A stretch of 64,000 nt of DNA from Acuticoccus sp965213555 (GCF_965213555.1 NZ_OZ243890.1:186001-250000), one strand, 5' to 3'. Positions 50,813 through 60,745 are shown, counted from the stretch's first letter. Translations and numbers: made by a program. The notes: generated by a model not told the origin, from the sequence alone.

Positions 50813-51831
50813 GCCGGCTCGCCCTGGTAACGGACGCGTGGCACCCGCAGGTGAACGGCGTCGTTCGCACGCTCGACACGACCCGCACCGAGCTCGAGAA
50901 GCTGGGCGTTGCCGTGACCATGGTGACGCCGGCGGACTACCGCACCGTGCCGATGCCCACCTACCCCGAGATCCGCCTCACCGTGACGTGGCCGGGCCGC
51001 GTCGCCCGCGCCATCGATCGGGTCGAACCGGATTACGTCCACATCGCCACCGAGGGGCCCCTCGGCCAGATGGCACGACGCTGGTGCCGGAAGAACAGCG
51101 TCGGCTACACGACGAGCTACCACACGCGCTTCCCCGAGTACGTGCGAGCCCGCCTGCCGGTGCCGCTCTCCTGGTCGTACGCGTTCGTGCGGGCGTTCCA
51201 CAACGAGGGCGTGTGCTGCATGGTGTCCAACACCACGCTGGAGCGTGCGCTCGCCGAGCGCGGCTTCCGCCGCCTGGTGCGCTGGGTGCGCGGCGTCGAC
51301 ACGGTGACGTTCAACCCCGACGTCCCCGCGGCCCTGCCCGACCTGCCGCGGCCGGTGTTCCTTTACGTCGGGCGGGTGTCGGTGGAGAAGAACATCGAGG
51401 CGTTCCTGTCCCTCGACCTGCCCGGCACCAAGCTCGTGGTTGGTGACGGTCCAGCGCGCGCCGACCTCCAGGCGCGCTTTCCCGACGCGGTCTTCACCGG
51501 GAACCGGCTCGGCGAGGCGCTGACGGCGCACTACACCTCCGCCGACGTGTTCGTCTTCCCGAGCCTCACCGACACCTGGGGGCTCGTGCAGATGGAAGCG
51601 CTGGCGTGCGGCGTGCCGGTGGCTGCGTTCCCGACGATGGGCCCCGTGGACGTGATCGCCGATTCGGGGACCGGCGCCCTCGACTGGGACCTCAAGCGGG
51701 CCTGCCTCGCCGCGCTGTCCATTCCCCGTTCGCGTTGCCGCGCCTACGCGGAGCGCTTCTCATGGGAAGCCAGCGTGCGCCAGTTCTGGGACAACCTGCA
51801 GACCGCCAACACGCAGCCCAGGTCCGCCTGA
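50809..51831 (+). CDS. GT4-family glycosyltransferase
   Basis: The 340-residue protein resembles alphaproteobacterial glycosyltransferases of the GT4 (group 1) family that act on glycolipids such as diacylglycerol. LVTDAWHPQVNGVVRTLDTT is the N-terminal donor-fold start. FLYVGRVSVEKNIEAFL and LVVGDGPARADLQ belong to the C-terminal Rossmann domain. VFVFPSLTDTWGLVQMEALA carries the EX7E-like signature. Only a weak ribosome site precedes GTG 50809, so coupling to the upstream frame may matter. It is followed 12 bases later by pgi. Confidence 0.87.
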   Translation: MSRLALVTDAWHPQVNGVVRTLDTTRTELEKLGVAVTMVTPADYRTVPMPTYPEIRLTVTWPGRVARAIDRVEPDYVHIATEGPLGQMARRWCRKNSVGYTTSYHTRFPEYVRARLPVPLSWSYAFVRAFHNEGVCCMVSNTTLERALAERGFRRLVRWVRGVDTVTFNPDVPAALPDLPRPVFLYVGRVSVEKNIEAFLSLDLPGTKLVVGDGPARADLQARFPDAVFTGNRLGEALTAHYTSADVFVFPSLTDTWGLVQMEALACGVPVAAFPTMGPVDVIADSGTGALDWDLKRACLAALSIPRSRCRAYAERFSWEASVRQFWDNLQTANTQPRSA

Positions 51832-51843
51832 CGGGAGCCGCCG

Positions 51844-53457
51844 ATGCCCGACGACGCCCTCGCCGCCCATCGCGCAACGCTCGGCGACTTCCACCTGCGT
51901 GAGGCGTTCGCCGCCGACCCGGACCGGGCAGCGCGGTTCAGCGTGCGCGACGACGACCTCCTGTTCGACTACTCCAAGAACATCATCACCGACGAGACGA
52001 TGCGCCTCCTCCTCCATCGCGCACGGGCGGCCGGCGTCGAGGCGCAGCGCGACGCGATGTACGCCGGCGAGCCCATCAACGTCACCGAGGGACGCGCGGT
52101 GATGCATGCGGCGCTGCGTGGCCCCGGCCCGTTCGCGGTCGACGGGCACGATGTGTCGGGCGAGGTCGCCGAGGTGCTCGACCGCGTCACCGCGTTCGCC
52201 GACGCGGTGCGCTCCGGCGAGGTCGTTGCAGCGGACGGCGCACCGTTCACCGACGTGGTGAACATCGGCATCGGGGGCTCCGACCTCGGTCCGCGCATGG
52301 CGGTGCGGGCGCTGTCGCCCTACCGCGGCGGGGGCCCGCGCGTGCACTTCGTCGCCAACGTCGACGGGGCGGACATCGCCGACACGCTCGCCTTGCTCGA
52401 CCCTCGTCGGACCCTGTTCCTCATCGCCTCCAAGACGTTCACGACGCAGGAGACGATGACCAACGCCGGCACCGCGCGCCGCGTGGTGGTGGAGCGGCTC
52501 GGCGAGGCGGCGGTCGGCGACCACTTCGCCGCGATCTCCACGGCGCTCGACAAGGTCGGCGAGTTCGGCATCGCCGAGGCGCGAACGTTCGGGTTCTGGG
52601 ACTGGGTCGGCGGGCGGACCTCGGTGTGGTCGGCCATCGGCCTGTCGCTGGCGATCGCGATCGGTGGCAGCAACTTTCGCCGCTTCCTCGCTGGCGGTGC
52701 GGCGGCAGACGAGCACTTCCGCACCCGGCCGCTGGAGGAGAACGTCCCAGTCCTGATGGGCGTCCTCGGCGACTGGTACCGTAACGGCTTCGGCTGGCCG
52801 GCCCATGCGGTGCTGCCATACGACGAGCGCCTCGCGCTGCTGCCGGCCCACCTCCAGCAGGTGGACATGGAATCGAACGGCAAGCGCGTACGGCGCGACG
52901 GGTCGCCCGTCATCGGCGACACGGGCCCCATCGTGTTCGGCGAGGCGGGCACGAACGGCCAGCACGCGTTCTACCAACTGCTGCACCAGGGCACGACGCC
53001 GGTGCCGTGCGACTTCCTCGTAGCGGCGTGCCCGCACGAGGCGCTCGGCGACCACCACGCCAAGCTCCTGTCCAACGCGTTCGCCCAATCGGCTGCGCTC
53101 ATGCGTGGCCGCACGCTGGAGGAGGCGCGCTCGCAGCTCGTCGAACAGGGGATGCCGCGGGACCGGGCCGAGGCCCTCGCGCCCCACAGGGTCTTTCCCG
53201 GCAACCGCCCGTCGAACACCCTGATCTACCGGAAGTTGGATCCTTACACCTTGGGCCGGATCGTCGCGTTGTATGAAATGAAGGTCTTCGTCCAAGGCGC
53301 CCTGTGGGGGATCAACTCCTTCGATCAATGGGGTGTCGAGCTCGGCAAGGAGCTCGCGAGCGCGCTGCTGCCGGCTGTTAAGGGCGGCTCGCCGCTCGAC
53401 ACGGACGCTTCCACCACGGCGCTCGTCGAGTTCGTGCGGATGCATCAGGCCGGCTGA
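51844..53457 (+). CDS. pgi: Glucose-6-phosphate isomerase
   Basis: The 537-residue enzyme interconverts glucose-6-phosphate and fructose-6-phosphate. DVVNIGIGGSDLGPRMA is the phosphosugar-binding loop, TLFLIASKTFTTQETMTNA the second, and FGFWDWVGGRTSVWSAIGL the family signature. GEAGTNGQHAFYQLLHQG contains the catalytic His, and the C-terminal NSFDQWGVELGK the closing Lys region. The length matches. The gene lies directly after the GT4 gene and may share its transcript. Confidence 0.96.
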   Translation: MPDDALAAHRATLGDFHLREAFAADPDRAARFSVRDDDLLFDYSKNIITDETMRLLLHRARAAGVEAQRDAMYAGEPINVTEGRAVMHAALRGPGPFAVDGHDVSGEVAEVLDRVTAFADAVRSGEVVAADGAPFTDVVNIGIGGSDLGPRMAVRALSPYRGGGPRVHFVANVDGADIADTLALLDPRRTLFLIASKTFTTQETMTNAGTARRVVVERLGEAAVGDHFAAISTALDKVGEFGIAEARTFGFWDWVGGRTSVWSAIGLSLAIAIGGSNFRRFLAGGAAADEHFRTRPLEENVPVLMGVLGDWYRNGFGWPAHAVLPYDERLALLPAHLQQVDMESNGKRVRRDGSPVIGDTGPIVFGEAGTNGQHAFYQLLHQGTTPVPCDFLVAACPHEALGDHHAKLLSNAFAQSAALMRGRTLEEARSQLVEQGMPRDRAEALAPHRVFPGNRPSNTLIYRKLDPYTLGRIVALYEMKVFVQGALWGINSFDQWGVELGKELASALLPAVKGGSPLDTDASTTALVEFVRMHQAG

Positions 53458-53638
53458 ACCTCCGCCATTCGTCGATCCGCCTGCGCCTAACGGAAGCGTC
53501 ATCCCCGTGCGGCGCACCGAGCGCGCTTGGGTCGTAAGGACGCATTCTGAAGTTTGTGTCGCGCGGGGCTGCCCGAACGTCTGTTGCCACGCCGAGCCGG
53601 CGGCTAAGTAGTCGGGGTTGGAACGGTGGAGGCGGATT

Positions 53639-55948
53639 GTGAACGAGATGACGATGGCGAAGTTCGGCCTGGGGGCGTCGACGCTCAGGATCGAGGACGA
53701 GGCGCTGGTCACGGGCCAAGGCCGCTACACCGACGACGTCGTCCCGGAGGGGACGCTGTGCGCCGTCCTCCTGCGCTCGCCCATCGCGGCGGGCTCCTTC
53801 ACCGTCAAGGACGTCGAGGCTGCGCGCAACGCTCCTGGGGTCCACCTCGTGCTGACGTACGCCGACATCGCCGAAGAGCTCGACCCGCTGCCCTGCCGCG
53901 CCGCGATGAAGCAGGAGGACGGCTCGCCGACGGTGGTGCCGCCGCGCTACGCGCTCGCCAAGGAGGAGGTGCACCACGTGGGCGACCCCGTCGCGCTCAT
54001 CGTGGCCGACACCGTCGCCCAGGCGAACGACGCGGCCGAGCTCATCGACGTTGATTGGCAGCAGCGCGACAGCGTCGCCGACGCCGCGGCTGCGCTCGAG
54101 GACGGTGCGCCGCTCGTGTGGCCGGACCGCGGGACCAACCTCGCCTTCCGGTACGCCGTCGGTGACAGCGCCGCCACGGACGAGGCCTTCGCCAAGGCCG
54201 ACAAGGTGGCCAAGCTGGAGCTCGTCAACAACCGGCTGGTGACAAACTACCTGGAGTGCAGGGGGTCGCTCGCGCAGTACGACGAGGCGAGCGGGCGCCA
54301 CACGCTGACCGCCGGCACCCAGGGTGGGCATGGCGTGCGCGGCGTGCTGGCCGAGATCCTGAAGGTCGACGAGGACAAGATCCGCGTCGTCACGCCGGAC
54401 GTCGGCGGTGGATTCGGCACCAAGATCTTCGTTTATCCCGAGTATCCGCTGGTGATGACGGCGGCCAAGCGCCTCGGCCGCCCGGTTAAGTGGATCTCGG
54501 GTCGTTCCGAGGCCTTCATGTCCGACAGCCAGGGGCGGGACAACGTCACCACCGCCGAGCTCGCGATGGACGCGGACGGCAAGTTCCTCGCCCTGCGCGT
54601 CGACCTCAAGGCGAACATGGGCGGCTACCTCGCGCAGTTCGGTCCCTACATCCCGTTCGTCGGCACCACGATGGCGCCGGGGGTCTACGACATCCCCGTG
54701 ATGTACGTCGCCATCAAGGGCGTCTTCACCAACACGCTGCCGGTGGACGCCTACCGCGGTGCGGGCCGGCCGGAGGCGGCCTACACCATCGAGCGCCTGG
54801 TCGACGAGGCGGCTCGCACCGCCGGCGTCGACCGCATCGAGCTGCGCCGCCGCAACTTCATCAAGCCGGATGAGATGCCCTACAAGACGGCGGCGGGCCG
54901 GACCTACGACACCGGCGAGTTCGACGGCCACATGACGCGCGCCATGGAGGTGCTCGACTGGGACGGCTTCGCCGCACGCGAGCGCGAGAGCGCGGCCAAG
55001 GGCGCGCTCCGCGGCATCGGCCTTGCCACCTACATCGAGGCGTGCGCGTTCCCCGGCTCCGAGCGCGCCGAGGTGGAGCTGTCCGCCGACGGCAAGATGA
55101 CGCTCCTCATCGGCACGCAGACGAACGGCCAGGGCCACGCGACCGCTTACACCCAGATCATCGCCGACCGGCTGGGCGTCGACCCTTCGACCATCGAGGT
55201 GATCCAGGGCGACACGGACCGGGTGAAGACCGGCGGCGGCACCGGCGGCTCGCGCTCCATCCCGCTCGGCCTCCCCTCGGTGGACGCGGCGTCGAGCGAG
55301 CTCGGCGAGAAGCTGAAGGCGCTGGCGTCCGACAAGCTGGAGGCGGCGGCCGACGACCTCGAGTTCGCCGGCGGCGCGGTGCGCATCGTCGGCACCGACC
55401 GGTCCGTCACGTTCGCCGAGCTCGCTGCCGACGCCGGCGGGCTTTCAGGCGCGGGCGAGGTCAAGCAGGCCGAGCCGACGTTCCCCAACGGCACCCACGC
55501 CTGCGAGGTCGAGATCGACCGTGCCACCGGCAAGGTCGTCGTGGAGCGCTACGTCATCGTCGACGACTTCGGCGTGCCGGTGAACCCCGTCCTCCTCGAG
55601 GGCCAGGTGCACGGCGGCATCGTCCAGGGCATCGGCCAGGCGCTCTACGAGCGTACGGTGTACGACGAGGAGGGCCAGCTCCTGTCGGCCTCGCTCCTCG
55701 ACTACGCGGTCCCGCGGGCGGACGACGTGCCGTTCTTCCACTTCGAGATGCGCAACGTGCCGTCCAAGCACAACGCAATGGGCATCAAGGGCGCCGGCGA
55801 GGCGGGCTCCATCGGATCGTGCGGCGCGGTGATGAACGCCATCTGCGACACGCTGTGGCGCAACTGCGGCGTCGCCCACGTCGACATGCCGGCGACCCCG
55901 GATGTCCTGTGGCGCATCATGCACGAGGCGTCGCAGAAGGCCGCCTGA
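53639..55948 (+). CDS. Molybdopterin-binding large subunit of xanthine dehydrogenase / CoxL type II family
   Basis: The 769-residue protein is a molybdenum hydroxylase catalytic subunit. GRYTDDVVPEGTLCAVLLRS is the conserved N-terminus, GGGFGTKIFVYPEY a molybdopterin contact, and AYRGAGRPEAAYTIERLVD the active-site loop. That loop reads AYRGAGR, as in form II proteins, and lacks the Cys of true CO dehydrogenase (AYRCSFR). GQGHATAYTQIIAD and MGIKGAGEAGSIGS close it with the catalytic Glu. The GTG start follows GGAGG by six bases. FAD (CoxM) and iron-sulfur (CoxS) subunit genes, normally adjacent, are absent, so electron transfer must use partners encoded elsewhere or the gene is orphaned. Confidence 0.9.
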   Translation: MNEMTMAKFGLGASTLRIEDEALVTGQGRYTDDVVPEGTLCAVLLRSPIAAGSFTVKDVEAARNAPGVHLVLTYADIAEELDPLPCRAAMKQEDGSPTVVPPRYALAKEEVHHVGDPVALIVADTVAQANDAAELIDVDWQQRDSVADAAAALEDGAPLVWPDRGTNLAFRYAVGDSAATDEAFAKADKVAKLELVNNRLVTNYLECRGSLAQYDEASGRHTLTAGTQGGHGVRGVLAEILKVDEDKIRVVTPDVGGGFGTKIFVYPEYPLVMTAAKRLGRPVKWISGRSEAFMSDSQGRDNVTTAELAMDADGKFLALRVDLKANMGGYLAQFGPYIPFVGTTMAPGVYDIPVMYVAIKGVFTNTLPVDAYRGAGRPEAAYTIERLVDEAARTAGVDRIELRRRNFIKPDEMPYKTAAGRTYDTGEFDGHMTRAMEVLDWDGFAARERESAAKGALRGIGLATYIEACAFPGSERAEVELSADGKMTLLIGTQTNGQGHATAYTQIIADRLGVDPSTIEVIQGDTDRVKTGGGTGGSRSIPLGLPSVDAASSELGEKLKALASDKLEAAADDLEFAGGAVRIVGTDRSVTFAELAADAGGLSGAGEVKQAEPTFPNGTHACEVEIDRATGKVVVERYVIVDDFGVPVNPVLLEGQVHGGIVQGIGQALYERTVYDEEGQLLSASLLDYAVPRADDVPFFHFEMRNVPSKHNAMGIKGAGEAGSIGSCGAVMNAICDTLWRNCGVAHVDMPATPDVLWRIMHEASQKAA

Positions 55949-56287
55949 CAGGCCGATCGACGCCTCGGCGGGAGCGGCCGCGCGGCTGCCCTCGCCGAGG
56001 CTCCTGCGAGGAGGTCGGCCCGCTTCGAGGGTGGACCAGCACGCGGGCGGCGGATGCTGCGCGCGTTGACACCTTCTCGAGCCCCACGATAGCTTGACCG
56101 ACCAAACGACGCGCGGCCGCCACGCACGGCCGTGCACAAGATCCCACGCGGGGTTCGCCGTTCGCGGCGTCGCGCGAAGGCGGTCGAGGGGAGGACGGCA
56201 TGAGGCCCGACCATCGTCCGGGCACGCGGTTGCGCCGGCTCGCTGCCCGCGCACTGCCGCTGGCCGCCCCGCCGTCGTGACGCTGCG
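55949..56287. other. Intergenic region before the TRAP operon
   Basis: About 339 bases without a convincing gene; it should contain the operon promoter, but I cannot single out boxes. Nothing else stands out. Confidence 0.5.
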
Positions 56288-57253
56288 GTGAGAGCGTTCC
56301 GGCCCATCGAGACCATCGGCTTCGTCGGCCTCGGCGTGATGGGCGAGCCCATGTGCCGGAACCTCGCTCGTCGGCTCGCTGAAACCGGTGCAGAGCGCCT
56401 CATCGTCTTCGACGTTCGGGCCGAGCCGGTCGAGCGCCTTGCCGCGGACGGCGCCGCCGTCGCCCCCTCTCTCGACGCTTTGGTCGCAACGGCCGACGTC
56501 GTCTGCCTCTCGCTGCCGGGCGGGCCGGAGGTGGAGGACGTGGTGACGCGTCCCGGCGGCATCCTGGATAACGCACGCGATGGCACCATCGTGCTCGACC
56601 TGTCGACGACGCCGGTGGAGCTCACGCGAAAACTCGCTGAACGCCTCGGCGAGCGGGGCCTCAGCCTGGTCGACGCCCCCGTCGCGCGCACGCGGCAGGC
56701 GGCCGAGGACGGCACGCTCGCCATCATGGTCGGCGGCGACGACGAGGCGGTGCGGGCAGTCTGGCCCATCCTGACGACCATGGCGAGCGACATCGCCCAC
56801 TGCGGCGGCCACGGCGCCGGGCAGATGGTGAAGATCCTCAACAACATGGTCCTCTTCCAGACCGTCCACGCGCTGGCCGAGGCCCTCGCCGTCGCGCGCC
56901 GTGCGGGGCTCGACGGCAAGGTGCTGTTCGACGCGCTGTCCAATGGGTCCGCCGACAGCTTCGCCGTGAGGAACCACGGCATGAAGGCGCTCCTGCCGGG
57001 AGACTTCCCGGAGCGCGCCTTCCCCGTGACCTACGCGGCGAAGGACCTGTCCTATGCCTTGGACCTCGCGAACTCAGTAGGTCTGTCACTCGCCGGAGCC
57101 GACGCGGTGCGTGCGGCCTTCCACGCCGCGGAAGCCGCAGGCGACGGCGCGCGCTACTGGCCGGTGATCGGCCGCACCATCGACGACGCCGGCCCAAACG
57201 CAAGGGACCGGTGCGCAACGACGACCAGAACGACAGGAGAGGAAGCCCGATGA
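56288..57253 (+). CDS. Beta-hydroxyacid dehydrogenase (3-hydroxyisobutyrate dehydrogenase family)
   Basis: The 321-residue enzyme oxidises a 3-hydroxyacid with NAD(P). The Rossmann motif GFVGLGVMGEPM is at 11-22, and the catalytic Lys is K172 in GAGQMVKILNN. The usual DAPVSGG substrate loop reads DAPVARTR (129-136), a change that may alter specificity away from plain 3-hydroxyisobutyrate or tartronate semialdehyde. The C-terminus is 20-25 residues longer than usual and is rich in Thr and Arg. The stop overlaps the TRAP binding-protein gene by four bases, so it belongs to the operon. Confidence 0.87.
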   Translation: MRAFRPIETIGFVGLGVMGEPMCRNLARRLAETGAERLIVFDVRAEPVERLAADGAAVAPSLDALVATADVVCLSLPGGPEVEDVVTRPGGILDNARDGTIVLDLSTTPVELTRKLAERLGERGLSLVDAPVARTRQAAEDGTLAIMVGGDDEAVRAVWPILTTMASDIAHCGGHGAGQMVKILNNMVLFQTVHALAEALAVARRAGLDGKVLFDALSNGSADSFAVRNHGMKALLPGDFPERAFPVTYAAKDLSYALDLANSVGLSLAGADAVRAAFHAAEAAGDGARYWPVIGRTIDDAGPNARDRCATTTRTTGEEAR

Positions 57254-58230
57254 AGTCGATCCCGTCCCTCGTTGCCGCCGGTGCGGCGCTGGCGGTCCTC
57301 GTGGCGGTCCCCGCCGCCGCGCAGCAGCAGCTCCGCCTCGCGCACTACGCGTCGACGTCGAGCACCACCCACGCCGCCGCCGAGCACTTCAAGGAGGAGG
57401 TGGAGCAGCGCACGGACGGGGAGATCACCGTGTCCATCCACCCCGCCCACGAGCTCGGCGACGACCCGAGCCAGGTGCGCGGCGTGCGGCTCGGCACCAT
57501 CGACATGGCGGTGATCGGCAACCCGTTCTTCACCGCCGTCATCCCGGAGCTCAACGCGCTCGACCTCCCGTTCCTGTTCGAGAGCCCCGAGCACGCCTAC
57601 CGCGTCCTCGACGGCGAGATCGGCGAGACGATCCACGGGTGGTTCCAGGAGGAGGGCATGCAAGTCCTCGGCAACTGGGAGATCGGCTTCCGCAACATCA
57701 CCAACAGCGAGCGGCCCATCGTCGAGCCGTCGGACCTTGAAGGCCTCGCCATCCGCACGACGCCGAACCCGGCGCACATCAAGGCCTTCGAGACGTGGGG
57801 CGCGAACCCGACGCCGATGTCGTTCAACGAGGTCTACCTTGCGCTGGAGACCGGCGCGGTGGACGGCCAGGAGAACCCGGTGGTGCTGATCCACGCCGTC
57901 CGCTTCCACGAGGTGCAGGAGCACATGAGCCTGACCCGGCACGCGTACACCGCTGCCTACCTCGTGATGAACCGCGCCAAGTTCGATGGCCTCACGGAGG
58001 AGCAGCGCCAGATCCTGCTGGAGGCGGGACAGAACGCCGGGCAGTTCGAGCGGGACCTCGTCGCCGAGCGTGAGTCGAAGAGCCTCGAGGCGATGAAGGC
58101 GGAGGGGCTCCAGGTCGAGGAGAACCCGAACCGCGAGGCCTTCATGGCGGCGGCGAAGGACGTGACGCGCGCGGCCTACGTGGAGGAGCATGGCAGCGAG
58201 CTCCTGGACCGCATCGACGCGGCGCGCTGA
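57250..58230 (+). CDS. dctP: TRAP transporter solute-binding protein (DctP)
   Basis: The 326-residue periplasmic protein has a signal peptide (about 1-24) and the DctP fold: LRLAHYASTSSTTHAAAEHF at the front, GTIDMAVIGNPFF, the helical hinge region, and NPTPMSFNEVYLALETGAVDG with the conserved solute-contact stretch. The Arg of IRTTPN is the residue that normally binds the substrate carboxylate, so the ligand is probably an organic acid. It is followed 12 bases later by the DctQ gene. The ligand cannot be named. Confidence 0.92.
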   Translation: MKSIPSLVAAGAALAVLVAVPAAAQQQLRLAHYASTSSTTHAAAEHFKEEVEQRTDGEITVSIHPAHELGDDPSQVRGVRLGTIDMAVIGNPFFTAVIPELNALDLPFLFESPEHAYRVLDGEIGETIHGWFQEEGMQVLGNWEIGFRNITNSERPIVEPSDLEGLAIRTTPNPAHIKAFETWGANPTPMSFNEVYLALETGAVDGQENPVVLIHAVRFHEVQEHMSLTRHAYTAAYLVMNRAKFDGLTEEQRQILLEAGQNAGQFERDLVAERESKSLEAMKAEGLQVEENPNREAFMAAAKDVTRAAYVEEHGSELLDRIDAAR

Positions 58231-58242
58231 TCGGCGGGTCCC

Positions 58243-58734
58243 ATGCGATCGGCGAGCGTCGCCCTTGGCGTCCTCACGAGGGCGCTCGACCTCGTCGTCG
58301 GCGTCCTCCTCGTCGCCATCGTTGCGATCACCCTCGCCGGCGTCGTCGCCCGATACGGCCTTGGCACCTCGCTCGCGTGGGGACCCGAGCTCACCACGTT
58401 GCTCTACGTGTGGATGATCGTGCTCGCCGCGGCGAAGGCCGGTCACATGCGCATCACGATGATCGTCGACGTCCTGCCGCCGGTGGGGCGTCAGGCTGCG
58501 CGGCTGGTGTCGCTCGCGATCTCCCTCGCGTGCCTGGCCGTCCTCGTCGACGGCAGCCTCGCCCTGTGGGATCTCACCGCGGGCGACCGCTTCACGGCAC
58601 TGCCGGTCTCGCAGTCGCTGTTCTTCGTCGCCGTCGTCGTCGGCGGCGCGCTGTGGGCGCTTGTCATCGTCGCCCGGTTCGCGGCGCGGCGCGGCGACGA
58701 GCCGGAGCCTGCGCCGGGCGGCATGGTCGACTAG
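58243..58734 (+). CDS. dctQ: TRAP transporter small permease (DctQ)
   Basis: The 163-residue protein has four hydrophobic segments and TRAP small-permease features: VGVLLVAIVAITLAGVVARY at the first, WGPELTTLLYVWMIVLAAAK in the second, and LFFVAVVVGGALWALVIVAR in the last. It links DctP and DctM. The next gene starts directly at its stop. Confidence 0.9.
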   Translation: MRSASVALGVLTRALDLVVGVLLVAIVAITLAGVVARYGLGTSLAWGPELTTLLYVWMIVLAAAKAGHMRITMIVDVLPPVGRQAARLVSLAISLACLAVLVDGSLALWDLTAGDRFTALPVSQSLFFVAVVVGGALWALVIVARFAARRGDEPEPAPGGMVD

Positions 58735-60018
58735 GTGGCCGTCGCGATCCTCATCGGCGTGCTCGTCGCGCTGAGCGCGCTGGGCGTCCCCCTGGTGTTC
58801 GCGATCTTCGCCGCGGCCGTCGTCACTGTGCTCCTGGTGCGGCCGGGGCTGCCCCTCGACGTCGCCGCGCAGATGTTCGTCGATGGCATCGACTCCTCGC
58901 TGCTCCTCGCCATCGTGTTCTTCTTCCTCGCGGGCGAACTCATGAACCAGGGCGGCATCACCGCCCGGATCGTCGCCTTCGCTGCGGCGCTCGTCGGGCA
59001 CATCCGCGGCGGGCTCGGCCATGTCAACGTCATGTCGAGCCTGCTGTTCTCCGGCATCAGCGGCTCGGCCATCGCCGACACGGCGGCCGTCGGCACCATC
59101 ATGATCCCCGCCATGGCCGAGCGGGGCTACTCCAAGGCGTTCTCCGCTGCGCTCACGCAGACGTCCTCCATCGTCGGGCCGATCATCCCGCCGTCGATCC
59201 CGATCATCATCTACGCGGTGCTCGCCGAGCAGTCCGTCGGGGAGCTGTTCGTCGCCGGCATCGTGCCTGGCCTGCTCCTCGGAGCCTGCCTGATGGTCAC
59301 CGTCTACCTGATCAGCGCGCGACGGGGCTATGAGCGGGGTGCGCGGGCGTCCGCCGCCCTCCTCGGCCGCACCTTCCTCGACGCGCTGCCGGCGCTCGGC
59401 ATGCCCGTCATCATCGTCGGCGGCATCCTCGGCGGGGTGATGACGGCGACGGAGGCCGGGGCGGTGGCCGTGCTCTACGGCCTCCTCGCCGGCTCGCTCG
59501 TCTACCGCGAGCTGACCTTGCGGAAGGTGTGGGCGGCGACGGTGAGCGCGGCGACGGGTGCGGCGAGCGTGCTCGTCATCGTCGGCGCCTCGACCTTCTT
59601 CGCGTTCATCGTCGCCGATCAGCAGATCAACAAGGATGTAGCGGCGCTCGTGTTCTCCATCAGCGACGACCCCACCGTCGTCCTCCTCGCGATCGTCGCG
59701 GTCGGCCTTCTCGTCGGCATGCTGATGGATCCGCTCGCCGCGCTCATCATCATGGTGCCGGTGTTCCTGCCGACGGTGATCGAGACCGGCGTCGACCCCG
59801 TGCACTTCGGCCTCATCATCGTGCTCACGTTGATGATCGGGCTGTGCACGCCGCCCGTCGGCTACCTCATCTACATGTCGGCCTCCATCGCCGGCGTCGC
59901 GCCGGAACAGGTGGTGCGCGAGAGCCTCCCCTTCCTCGCAACGCTCGTGGTCGCGCTCCTCCTGTGCGTCCTGTTCCCCATCCTCACGCTCGGACTGCCG
60001 CGGCTCCTCGGCTACTGA
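58735..60018 (+). CDS. dctM: TRAP transporter large permease (DctM)
   Basis: The 427-residue protein is the sodium-coupled channel subunit. SDTAAVGTIM-like sequence (IADTAAVGTIMIPAM), SIVGPIIPPSIPIIIYAV, GMPVIIVGGILGGVMTATEA and TLMIGLCTPPVGYLIY are the conserved blocks. It has about twelve membrane segments. The GTG start at 58735 follows the dctQ stop with no spacing. With DctP and DctQ it makes a complete importer. Confidence 0.93.
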   Translation: MAVAILIGVLVALSALGVPLVFAIFAAAVVTVLLVRPGLPLDVAAQMFVDGIDSSLLLAIVFFFLAGELMNQGGITARIVAFAAALVGHIRGGLGHVNVMSSLLFSGISGSAIADTAAVGTIMIPAMAERGYSKAFSAALTQTSSIVGPIIPPSIPIIIYAVLAEQSVGELFVAGIVPGLLLGACLMVTVYLISARRGYERGARASAALLGRTFLDALPALGMPVIIVGGILGGVMTATEAGAVAVLYGLLAGSLVYRELTLRKVWAATVSAATGAASVLVIVGASTFFAFIVADQQINKDVAALVFSISDDPTVVLLAIVAVGLLVGMLMDPLAALIIMVPVFLPTVIETGVDPVHFGLIIVLTLMIGLCTPPVGYLIYMSASIAGVAPEQVVRESLPFLATLVVALLLCVLFPILTLGLPRLLGY

Positions 60019-60064
60019 GCGATGGCCCCGACCTCAGCGGGGCACGAACCGACGAAGGTCGCCC

Positions 60065-60742
60065 ATGCCAAGACGCTTCATCGACCTGTCGACACCGATC
60101 CGCACCGAGCACGTCCGCTGGCCGGTGGAGCGGCGCGAGGCGAGGAGCCACGGCGACGGCTCCTACGTGCAGGCGAGCTGGCTCGGCTGGCCGGTCCATG
60201 GCTTCACCCACATGGACGCGCCACGCCACTTCGACGCCGACGGCGGGACCACGAGCGACGTTCCCCTCGAGGCGTGCGCCGGGCCCGCGGTCGTGGTCGA
60301 CGTCTCGGCGGTGGGGCCGGACGAGCCGGTCACCGAGGCGCTGATCGCCGGCGCCGGGGCGGACGTGCGCGAGGGCGACATCGCGCTCATCCGCAGCGCC
60401 TGGGACACGCGGGCCTCCATCGACACCGCCGAGTTCTGGACCACCGCCCCCTACATGACGACCGAGGCGAGCCGCTGGCTGCGCGCGCGCGGCGTCAAGG
60501 GCGTGGGCTTCGACTTCCCGCAGGACCGCTGCATCCGCGACCTCGTCACCGGTGCGCGCGAGCCAGCGCTGGAGGAGAACGTGACCCACGTTGAGCTCCT
60601 GCTCCGAGGCGTCATCATGTTCGAGTACCTGTGCAACATGGCGGCGATCGTCGCCCCTCGGGTGGAGTTCTTCGGGCTGCCGCTCAAGGTCCCCGACTGC
60701 GACGGTGCACCGATCCGCGCCGTCGCGGTCGAGGACGCCTGA
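60065..60742 (+). CDS. Cyclase-family (kynurenine formamidase-like) hydrolase
   Basis: The 225-residue protein has the metal-binding motif of PF04199 in HGFTHMDAPRHF (H45, H49, D51 and H55), and further conserved strands IRSAWDTR and GVKGVGFDFPQDR. Members hydrolyse amides or small lactone-like rings, as kynurenine formamidase or isatin hydrolase do. Without a signal peptide it should act in the cytoplasm on imported compound. The exported paralogue at 15318 belongs to a different, longer subfamily. Its place after the TRAP genes points to catabolism of the transported solute. Confidence 0.88.
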   Translation: MPRRFIDLSTPIRTEHVRWPVERREARSHGDGSYVQASWLGWPVHGFTHMDAPRHFDADGGTTSDVPLEACAGPAVVVDVSAVGPDEPVTEALIAGAGADVREGDIALIRSAWDTRASIDTAEFWTTAPYMTTEASRWLRARGVKGVGFDFPQDRCIRDLVTGAREPALEENVTHVELLLRGVIMFEYLCNMAAIVAPRVEFFGLPLKVPDCDGAPIRAVAVEDA

Positions 60743-60745
60743 CCG

